A program made the translations under genes and the position numbers. Positions 7,036 to 11,768 of a DNA stretch of 11,768 nt are shown here, piece after piece. The DNA comes from Planctomycetaceae bacterium. GTDB taxonomy: Bacteria; Planctomycetota; Planctomycetia; Pirellulales; Thermoguttaceae. How positions within the stretch are numbered: position 1 is the stretch's first letter; every line of letters starts with the position of its first letter. The notes beneath the pieces are model-generated. The model ran no database searches, was not told where the DNA came from, and saw only the letters and a list, made by a program, of their open reading frames with translations. Location: NCBI GenBank assembly GCA_031288765.1, contig JAITQV010000031.1:1-11768 (forward strand), given 5' to 3'.

Positions 7036-7081
7036 ATACTTTTCACGTATTAAAAGAACAATTTCAAAACGTGGAAAGTAT
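7036..7081. repeat. Inverted repeat with a block shared with 3942-3965
   Basis: ATACTTTTCACGT (7036-7048) and ACGTGGAAAGTAT (7069-7081) are inverted copies with one difference (a G-U pair as RNA), around a 20-base AT-rich loop. The left arm and loop (7037-7061) align with 3942-3965 in the other large spacer with small gaps (TACTTTTC, GT, TTAAAA, GAACAA in the same order). Confidence 0.45.
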
Positions 7082-7163
7082 ATTCAGTCAGGTAGGTAAT
7101 TGTTCGCCTATTTTGCGGCTAACAATTCACAAAGTAGGCAATCGTTCAACAAACGACTGAATA
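7081..7163. repeat. 83-bp element with 9-bp terminal inverted repeats holding two GTAGG-type hairpins
   Basis: TATTCAGTC (7081-7089) and GACTGAATA (7155-7163) are perfect inverted ends; the outer TA at both sides would fit a TA target duplication as made by Tc1/mariner/IS630-type elements (inference). Inside lie two copies of the GTAGG repeat: 7091-7108, whose AATTGTT-C-GCC pairs with GGC-T-AACAATT (7098-7127), and 7131-7147, with TCGTT/AACGA (7142-7146/7152-7156). No coding capacity. Confidence 0.45.
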
Positions 7164-7191
7164 AATTCCATTTGCGAACATACGCTCACTA

Positions 7192-7656
7192 TTAATACAT
7201 AATTCGGTCTTGTTTTTTATTCCAGATATTGAAGAGGTCGGCACATGGTTTTTTGTCGATAATTTCGGGTTGCAGCAACGGACTGTCGGCAGTTCCTTCC
7301 ATTAACCGATAAATAAATTCGTCATCGAAACCTCCGATTGTCGAATCATGCCGGTCGGCTCCAAAATAGAGTTTTCTAATTCCCGCCCAGTGTATCGCCG
7401 CTAAACACATAGGACACGGCTCACAAGTGCTGTAAATTTCACAATCGGAAATATTAAAACGCCCCAGTTTTTCGGTTGCCCTGCGAATCGCAACAATTTC
7501 AGCATGAGCAGTCGGGTCGTTCGTACCAAGCACTTCATTGTGAGCAACCGCAACCACTTCGCCCCGCCGAACAATCACCGCCCCAAAAGGTCCCCCAAAA
7601 TTTTTGTTCATCCCCTCTTGGGCAGCATCGTATGCTAATTGCATATATTTGTTCAT
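7192..7656 (-). CDS. guaD: Guanine deaminase (cytidine deaminase-fold)
   Basis: The 154-residue product is a zinc-dependent nucleobase deaminase. It has the H51-A52-E53 motif in NDPTAHAEIVAIR and the paired cysteines C81 and C84 in STCEPCPMC, which bind zinc. The substrate assignment to guanine (to xanthine and ammonia, purine salvage in the cytoplasm) rests on features of the Bacillus GuaD type: GGPFGAVIV at 21-29, AAIHWAGIRKLYFGA, then GGFDDEFIY at 108-116, and an aromatic C-terminus ending RIMY, which in GuaD completes the neighbour's active site in a domain-swapped dimer. TadA-type tRNA adenosine deaminases lack the FDDxFIY segment. The length fits GuaD (about 156). The ATG at 7656 has no clear ribosome site. 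It is divergent from the MnmE-like gene with 100 bp between them. Confidence 0.85.
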   Translation of the reverse strand: MNKYMQLAYDAAQEGMNKNFGGPFGAVIVRRGEVVAVAHNEVLGTNDPTAHAEIVAIRRATEKLGRFNISDCEIYSTCEPCPMCLAAIHWAGIRKLYFGADRHDSTIGGFDDEFIYRLMEGTADSPLLQPEIIDKKPCADLFNIWNKKQDRIMY

Positions 7657-7699
7657 TGATTATAATTTTAACCGTTTAATCGTGAATATTGACGGATTT

Positions 7700-7711
7700 C
7701 GGCATTTGCCG
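7700..7711. promoter_or_regulatory. Inverted repeat in the guaD / MnmE-like divergent spacer
   Basis: CGGCA-TT-TGCCG lies almost exactly midway between the two divergent start codons (44 and 46 bases away). It could be an operator serving both genes; this is inferred from position and symmetry only. Confidence 0.25.
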
Positions 7712-7734
7712 TACAGCCAAACATTTGACAGCGG

Positions 7735-7740
7735 TATAAT
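7735..7740 (+). promoter_or_regulatory. Candidate -10 box of the MnmE-like gene
   Basis: TATAAT is a perfect -10 box 16 bases before the TTG start codon, implying a leader of about 10 bases. The expected -35 position (7712-7717, TACAGC) is poor, and the TTGACA at 7725-7730 is far too close (4 bp) to act with it. Confidence 0.35.
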
Positions 7741-7756
7741 AGTACCGTAACATTTC

Positions 7757-8821
7757 TTGATTTTCAACACGTTCACCAAAATTATTCGTCTCACTCCGTC
7801 CGGACGCGGCGCGGTCGCATCAATACTTCTGCACGGCTCCGACGCATTGGATATTCTGAAACGGCATTGGACGGGACAGGAACTTCGTGTCATCGATCAA
7901 CCGTTGTTCGGACGTTTTCGGCTGGAAATGATCGGACAAAATGAAGAAATCGTTGTGCATGTCTCAAGCCGTAACGAAATCGAAATTCATTCGCACGGCG
8001 GTGAAATGGTTGTTTCGGCAATAGAATCAACCCTCATTCGGGACGGAGCCTGTTCTGTTTCGTGGCAGGAATTTTTTTGCGCCGGCGAAACACAACGCGA
8101 TTTGGCACTCCGTCTTCTTCCGTTTGCTCCAACAGAATATACCGCACAAATTCTACTCGATCAATTTAACGGAGCCTTAAACCGGGAATGTGCGGAAATT
8201 GAAAAAATTGAAAACGAAACAGTAAAACGGCAGCGGTTAAACAGATTGAAAGAAAACGCCGAAACCGGAAAACATCTTGTCAATCCGTTTCGGGTGGTGC
8301 TTGCCGGAGCGAGCAATGCGGGCAAAAGCAGTCTGTTCAATGCCATTCTTGGTTTTCAACGGAGTATTGTGAACGTTATTGCCGGAACGACGCGGGATGT
8401 TGTTTCCTATTCGACGGCGTTGGACGGTTTTCCGGTTACATTTTACGACACGGCGGGATTTCGGGAAACACAAATCGAATTGGAACAGCAGGGAATCGAA
8501 CGTTCGCGGCAATCTATCGCCAATGCCGATTTGCTTGTTTGGGTGGTCGATTTAACTGTTCCCGAAACAGAACAGCCGGTTGTACCCAATATCGAAAATC
8601 TCTTGCTTTGTTTTAACAAAATTGATTTGACGGATTCGGACAATTCGGGCGATTGGGAAAAACAAACCGTTTCGGAAAAAAGTATAACAGTAAGCGCAAC
8701 AACCGGACAAGGTCTTGAAACATTGCTGGAACATATTATTCATTGTTTGGTTCCAAACCCGCCGAAACCTCTTGAAGCGGTGCCTCTTGAAGCGGCGGCA
8801 TTTAATGAAACTTCATTGTAA
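7757..8821 (+). CDS. MnmE/TrmE-like GTPase lacking the C-terminal CxGK tail
   Basis: The 354-residue product has an MnmE-type N-terminus (RLTPSGRGAVASILLHG at 11-27; EIHSHGG at 76-82 in place of the usual cHGG) and a complete G domain from about 178: P-loop GASNAGKS (184-191), TTRD (211-214), DTAG (231-234), NKID (287-290) and SA (313-314). MnmE, with MnmG, installs cmnm5U34 on tRNAs; it is normally about 450 residues and ends with a helical segment carrying an essential Cys in CxGK. Here the SYTGED-type stretch before HGG is missing, the central helical domain is short (about 110-178), and the protein stops soon after the G domain with PNPPKPLEAVPLEAAAF. It is therefore a reduced relative whose modification activity is doubtful. 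TTG at 7757 is the start; a stop lies in frame 9 bases earlier. Confidence 0.82.
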   Translation: MIFNTFTKIIRLTPSGRGAVASILLHGSDALDILKRHWTGQELRVIDQPLFGRFRLEMIGQNEEIVVHVSSRNEIEIHSHGGEMVVSAIESTLIRDGACSVSWQEFFCAGETQRDLALRLLPFAPTEYTAQILLDQFNGALNRECAEIEKIENETVKRQRLNRLKENAETGKHLVNPFRVVLAGASNAGKSSLFNAILGFQRSIVNVIAGTTRDVVSYSTALDGFPVTFYDTAGFRETQIELEQQGIERSRQSIANADLLVWVVDLTVPETEQPVVPNIENLLLCFNKIDLTDSDNSGDWEKQTVSEKSITVSATTGQGLETLLEHIIHCLVPNPPKPLEAVPLEAAAFNETSL

Positions 8822-8982
8822 CCGTATGTTCCAAAAATTTCTGTTTTCAGCCGTCAATTCTTTATTAATTTGTAACGGAGAGGAACGGCAGTGTCCGCCG
8901 ATCATTATTGTCCCAAAAAGACAGTAAAATTATACGGCAAAATAAATCCGGCTGCAAATTCAATAATAGACCTTTTCGCTAA

Positions 8983-9825
8983 CTATTTTGTTGTATTTTT
9001 GAGAATAAATTCGACAATCGGAGTTGGGTCTTTGAGGCTATGGGGATGATGACCAACCCCGGGTTTCAAAATCACTTCAATCGGAGCATTCCTATTTTTA
9101 TAACGCTCCGCAAGAATAGCCGTATTTTCTTCATAAGGTACAATATCGTCGCTGTCGCCGCATACACTTAAAATCGGTACTTTTTGTTCCGCCAACAGTT
9201 GCAAAGCATCCGCCGGATTGCCGTTGAATTTCAGTGCTTCTTCTTCCGTGAGGTTGTAGAGTTTCAACACCTGCTGCCAATCACCGGAACTTCCCTTTCC
9301 TTTTCCCTTACCGCCGGGCCAACTCTTAAAATCACAAACCGGAGCGTCAATATACAAACATGAAACTTTCGCCGGATTGGTAATCGCCCAACGAAGCGAA
9401 CAAAAACCGCCGCGGCTCATTCCCAGCAAAACCGGTTTCTTAGAAAAACCGTATTGTTCCGTGAGAAAATTGTAAAATTCATCCCGTTCTTTGAGATGTT
9501 GGGGAGAACCGAGCCAATCACTGCAGCTTATAAACGCTGCGTAATAACCTTTGTTCAAAAGCGCTATTTCCGTTTGGGGTTCATGTCCCCAGAAAACCGC
9601 ACGCCAAACCCACGGTTTCCCCGCCGCAGCCTCTTTGGGAACAACAACCCGGCATGGTCGTTTCCCAACCTCAAATTCGTAAGATTCAAACCCGTTCCAA
9701 TTCCCTTTTTTACCGGCGGGAAATTCCTCCGCAATCTCCGCAAAAACAAGAAAAGAAGAACCGTAAAATAATAAAACAAAATTCACGATAACAATATACC
9801 GAACAAAGAACTCTATGTGTTTCAT
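8983..9825 (-). CDS. Secreted alpha/beta hydrolase (prolyl oligopeptidase-like)
   Basis: The product is 280 residues from the ATG at 9825, chosen because AAAGGA lies 9 bases upstream and because it gives a signal peptide at the very N-terminus (FFVRYIVIVNFVLLFYGSSFLVFAE, cut near residue 30). A longer frame from 9915 would bury this segment. The nucleophile elbow is GMSRGG (Ser137), the acid lies in GDSDDIVP (Asp about 227) and the histidine in GVGHHPHSL (His about 259). WVWRAVFWGHEPQ and CDFKSWPGGKGKGKG are signature stretches of a hydrolase family common in PVC-group and Bacteroides genomes, often near polysaccharide-degradation genes. The substrate is unknown; a carbohydrate or acyl ester is a reasonable guess. 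It stands alone, tail to tail with the MnmE-like gene. Confidence 0.88.
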   Translation of the reverse strand: MKHIEFFVRYIVIVNFVLLFYGSSFLVFAEIAEEFPAGKKGNWNGFESYEFEVGKRPCRVVVPKEAAAGKPWVWRAVFWGHEPQTEIALLNKGYYAAFISCSDWLGSPQHLKERDEFYNFLTEQYGFSKKPVLLGMSRGGFCSLRWAITNPAKVSCLYIDAPVCDFKSWPGGKGKGKGSSGDWQQVLKLYNLTEEEALKFNGNPADALQLLAEQKVPILSVCGDSDDIVPYEENTAILAERYKNRNAPIEVILKPGVGHHPHSLKDPTPIVEFILKNTTK

Positions 9826-10102
9826 TTGATATTTTCCTTTCGTACGGAAGTTAGCGTTAAGGTTTAATACACCGCAATAGCCTGACGGAATAAAATTGCA
9901 AAAGGGAATTTTCAATTTTCTTGGAGTTTTTAATCAATCGCCGTCCAAGTAGGGGATCGTTGAATCCCCCAAAACATTCCCCGCCTTTTTTATTTTTCTC
10001 CCCGCTTTTTTTATTTATAGGAAACATCCTACGAATATTGATTGGTTTGCCGGTTATTGATTTTCTATTGAAATGCTTAATCTACGGGTCAAATCGAAAT
10101 TT
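9826..10102. other. Spacer between efp and the hydrolase gene
   Basis: No gene is seen in these 277 bases. They hold a possible fourth GTAGG-type repeat (9946-9962) whose GGGGAT/ATCCCC arms (9952-9957/9964-9969) form a hairpin, and a 21-bp tandem duplication at 9979-10020 (CCCCGC followed by a T-run, ATTT). A TAGGA-AACA-TCCTA hairpin at 10016-10029 has no T-tract on the efp strand. Confidence 0.4.
9979..10020 (+). repeat. 21-bp tandem duplication
   Basis: CCCCGCC-T6-A-T5-CT (9979-9999) is followed directly by CCCCGC-T7-ATTTATAG (10000-10020). The two units agree at most positions. No terminator structure precedes the T-runs. Confidence 0.4.
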
Positions 10103-10672
10103 CTATTCTTTGACTCGTTCGATATATTCACCGGTTCGGGTATCCACTTTAATTTTTTCGCCGGTTTCGACAAAATTAGGAACAAGAATTTCGGCTCCCG
10201 TATCGACTTTGGCAGGTTTCGTAACATTTGTTGCGGTGTTTCCGCGAACTCCCGGCTCCGTGTATTCAACAGTTAAAATCACATGATTCGGCGGCGTAAT
10301 CCCGATAGGCGTGTTGTTGTGCAGCAGCATTTTACAAATCATTCCTTCTTTGAGATACTTCCACACGTCGTCCACCAATTCGGCGGAAAGTTCATACTGT
10401 TCATAAGTTTCATTGTCCATGAATGAGAACGAATGAGAATCTTTGTAAAGATATTGGGCGTCAATTTCCGTAATATCCGCCGATTCCAATGTATCACCGC
10501 TTTTGTAAGTTCGGTCGAGTACGGTACCTTTGGTCAGGTTGCGCAATTTACATTTGTAAAGAGCCTGCCCTTTTCCGGGTTTTACGAAATTACATTCGAT
10601 CATAATGTAAGGGTCGCCGTCAATCTGAACTTTAAGTCCTTTGCGAAAATCGCTTGTATTTACTGAAGCCAT
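10103..10672 (-). CDS. efp: Elongation factor P
   Basis: The 189-residue product is a full-length EF-P, the translation factor that binds between P and E sites and relieves stalling at polyproline stretches. Its KOW-like N-domain holds the loop KPGKGQA with Lys34 at the tip, the residue that is beta-lysylated in EpmA/EpmB organisms. Two OB domains follow (EQYELS at about 90-96; GITPPNHVILTVEYTEPGVRGNTA at 124-147 is the conserved domain III entry). The end, TRTGEYIERVKE, is typical. The ATG at 10672 has AAGGAA 10 bases upstream. It is divergent from epmB, the same arrangement as in enterobacteria, which supports Lys34 being modified. The promoter is probably the TATAAC box at 10713-10708 (minus strand), sharing bases with the epmB -10 box. 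Confidence 0.97.
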   Translation of the reverse strand: MASVNTSDFRKGLKVQIDGDPYIMIECNFVKPGKGQALYKCKLRNLTKGTVLDRTYKSGDTLESADITEIDAQYLYKDSHSFSFMDNETYEQYELSAELVDDVWKYLKEGMICKMLLHNNTPIGITPPNHVILTVEYTEPGVRGNTATNVTKPAKVDTGAEILVPNFVETGEKIKVDTRTGEYIERVKE

Positions 10673-10686
10673 AAGTAAAAGATTCC

Positions 10687-10715
10687 TTGATTTAGTGAAA
10701 TAAACAGGTTATACT
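10687..10715 (+). promoter_or_regulatory. Promoter of epmB, overlapping the efp control region
   Basis: TTGATT (10687-10692) and TATACT (10710-10715) are separated by exactly 17 bp; the predicted start is near 10722. On the opposite strand TATAAC (10713-10708) could be the efp -10 box, so both promoters would share four base pairs and could not easily be occupied together. Its -35 partner is weak. The -35 box of epmB also overlaps the efp ribosome site. Confidence 0.5.
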
Positions 10716-10739
10716 TTGTTTATTGTGACTGGGGTTAAA

Positions 10740-11714
10740 GTGACTAATATTAATTGGAAAGACGAATTAAGTCAAGCCGTTACGAACTTGCCGGAACTTT
10801 GCCGGATACTCGAATTGCCGACGGATTGGGAAAATCCCTCTGTTTTGCAAGAGTATCCGCTTTTTGTGCCGCGTTCGTTTGCCGGCAAAATGGCAAAGGG
10901 CAATCCCAACGATCCGCTCTTGCTGCAAATTCTTCCGCGCAGGGAAGAACTGGCGATAGTTTCCGGTTTTTCCCGTGATCCGCTTCATGAATTATCCGAT
11001 GATTCTTCGTGCGGTGTTTTGAAAAAGTATGCGGGGCGAGTTCTTTTGCTTGTTTCCGACAGTTGCGGGATACATTGCCGTTTTTGTTTTCGCCGGTTTT
11101 TCCCGAAGCAACATCGTTTCAACACCCAATGTTCCGGCAATCTTGAAACGCTGCTTGCACCGGTACGTTCCGACAATACCATTGAGGAAGTGATTTTGAG
11201 CGGCGGTGATCCATTGTTGCTTGACGATTCGGGGCTTGAACGGTTGCTTTATTATATCGTCAAAATTTCTCATGTTAAGAGGATCAGGATTCATTCACGA
11301 TTGCCGGTTGTTTTGCCGAGCCGTTTGACGCCGGAGTTGGTTAAAATACTTTCGTTTCCGTTCCCGATTTATCTTGTGTTGCACATTAATCATCCGAACG
11401 AGTTGAGTGATGATTTTTTGGAGTGTCGTGAAATGTTGAAGGTTCCGGTTGTTTTATCGCAGACGGTTTTATTAAAGGGGGTCAACGATAATATTGACGT
11501 GTTGTATCGGCTTTTTGGTCGGTTGATAAATCATCGGATTATTCCTTATTATTTACATCAACTGGATCGGGTAGATGGTGCGGCTCATTTTGAAGTTCCG
11601 CCGGACGAGGGTTTCCGCTTAGTGGAGCAACTTCGCAATTGTCTTCCCGGTTATGCAATTCCCAGATATGTTCGGGAGATTCCCGGAATGTTGAGTAAAC
11701 AGGAAATAAAATAA
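10740..11714 (+). CDS. epmB: EF-P beta-lysylation protein EpmB (lysine 2,3-aminomutase)
   Basis: The 324-residue product is a radical-SAM, PLP-dependent lysine 2,3-aminomutase of the EpmB type. EpmB converts (S)-alpha-lysine to (R)-beta-lysine, which EpmA then joins to EF-P. The cluster motif is SCGIHCRFCFRRFFP (Cx3Cx2C). Other family marks are LSGGDPLLLDD, IHSRLPVVLPSRLT, VHINHPNEL, LLKGVNDN and YYLHQLDRVDGAAHF. The C-terminus (LPGYAIPRYVREIPGMLSK) has the basic residue expected to hold PLP, and the zinc/dimer extension of catabolic lysine aminomutases is absent, matching EpmB. Start choice is uncertain: TTG at 10716 abuts the -10 box and is unlikely; GTG at 10725 has almost no leader; GTG at 10740, giving MTNINWKDEL, is preferred, although only GGGG lies upstream. 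EpmA is not in the window. Confidence 0.93.
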   Translation: MTNINWKDELSQAVTNLPELCRILELPTDWENPSVLQEYPLFVPRSFAGKMAKGNPNDPLLLQILPRREELAIVSGFSRDPLHELSDDSSCGVLKKYAGRVLLLVSDSCGIHCRFCFRRFFPKQHRFNTQCSGNLETLLAPVRSDNTIEEVILSGGDPLLLDDSGLERLLYYIVKISHVKRIRIHSRLPVVLPSRLTPELVKILSFPFPIYLVLHINHPNELSDDFLECREMLKVPVVLSQTVLLKGVNDNIDVLYRLFGRLINHRIIPYYLHQLDRVDGAAHFEVPPDEGFRLVEQLRNCLPGYAIPRYVREIPGMLSKQEIK

Positions 11715-11768
11715 TATTTCGAGGAATTTCCGATCACGCAAGAACACAATATAAAGAGTAACGTGTGA
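11715..11768. other. Window end after epmB
   Basis: The last 54 bases are non-coding as far as can be seen; no terminator or start of a following gene could be recognised. Confidence 0.4.

Larger units (their letters stand above)
6761..7191. other. Non-coding spacer with phased and inverted repeats (tRNA-Pro to guanine deaminase)
   Basis: No gene is seen. The stretch contains a weak CCTT/AAGG hairpin followed by six T at about 6773-6796, which could end the tRNA transcript; a 10-bp-phased repeat at 6850-6900; a reversed GTCCCTAAA at 6982-6990; an inverted repeat at 7036-7081; and an 83-bp element bounded by inverted TATTCAGTC at 7081-7163. Being the 3' flank of the deaminase gene and of the tRNA, it has no obvious promoter need. 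Confidence 0.5.

Noticed and set aside
7725..7740. TTGACA plus TATAAT as a perfect promoter before the MnmE-like gene
   Set aside because: The boxes are only 4 bp apart, which cannot work as a -35/-10 pair; only the TATAAT is kept as a candidate.
8822..8927. Frameshifted continuation of the MnmE-like protein (a plus-strand frame runs on to 8927)
   Set aside because: The frame (NRMFQKFLFSAVNSLLICNG) does not resemble the MnmE C-terminus and lacks CxGK, so there is no evidence of a simple frameshift.
9826..9915. Longer N-terminus for the alpha/beta hydrolase from the ATG at 9915
   Set aside because: It would place 30 residues before a clear signal peptide, and the ribosome site AAAGGA fits the ATG at 9825.
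9966..10003. Minus-strand G-quadruplex from three GGGG-type runs
   Set aside because: Only three runs are present and the loops are too long and A-rich.

Overview
The window is a bacterial chromosomal segment of moderately low GC with long intergenic spacers. The gene content (a four-S1-domain protein, a secretin-like exported protein, a truncated MnmE-like GTPase, a secreted alpha/beta hydrolase with the CDFKSWPGGKGKGKG signature, and EF-P next to a lysine 2,3-aminomutase-type EpmB), the irregular use of Shine-Dalgarno sites and the isolated single-gene transcription units suggest a planctomycete-like member of the PVC group, perhaps gut-associated. The lineage is an inference from gene style; there is no rRNA or marker phylogeny here.

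Layout. 11-1642 (minus): S1-domain RNA-binding protein. 1643-2365: non-coding spacer with a cluster of hairpins. 2366-3844 (minus): ankyrin-repeat protein with a C-terminal membrane anchor. 3845-4554: spacer with 19-bp direct repeats, a G-quadruplex-type G-run array and a long inverted repeat. 4638-5057 (plus): short-chain flavodoxin with its own promoter and a textbook terminator. 5224-6621 (plus): exported secretin-like protein. 6686-6760: tRNA-Pro(UGG). 6761-7191: spacer with 10-bp-phased repeats and an 83-bp palindrome-bounded element. 7192-7656 (minus): guanine deaminase-type enzyme, divergent from 7757-8821 (plus), an MnmE-like GTPase without the usual C-terminus. 8983-9825 (minus): secreted alpha/beta hydrolase. 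10103-10672 (minus): elongation factor P, divergent from 10740-11714 (plus), the EF-P lysine aminomutase EpmB.

How the genes relate. The one clear functional pair is efp/epmB: EpmB makes (R)-beta-lysine for modification of the EF-P lysine (K34 here), which helps ribosomes through polyproline stretches. The partner ligase EpmA is not in the window. The S1 protein, tRNA-Pro and MnmE-like GTPase are also translation-related but sit in separate transcription units. No prophage, transposase gene, CRISPR array or defence system is visible.

The least ordinary parts are (i) the reduced MnmE-like GTPase lacking the CxGK tail, (ii) the orphan secretin-like protein, and (iii) the spacers, which share short hairpin-forming motifs (a GTAGG-type repeat seen up to four times), plus a G-run array and phased direct repeats. 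I do not see a convincing new multi-gene system.
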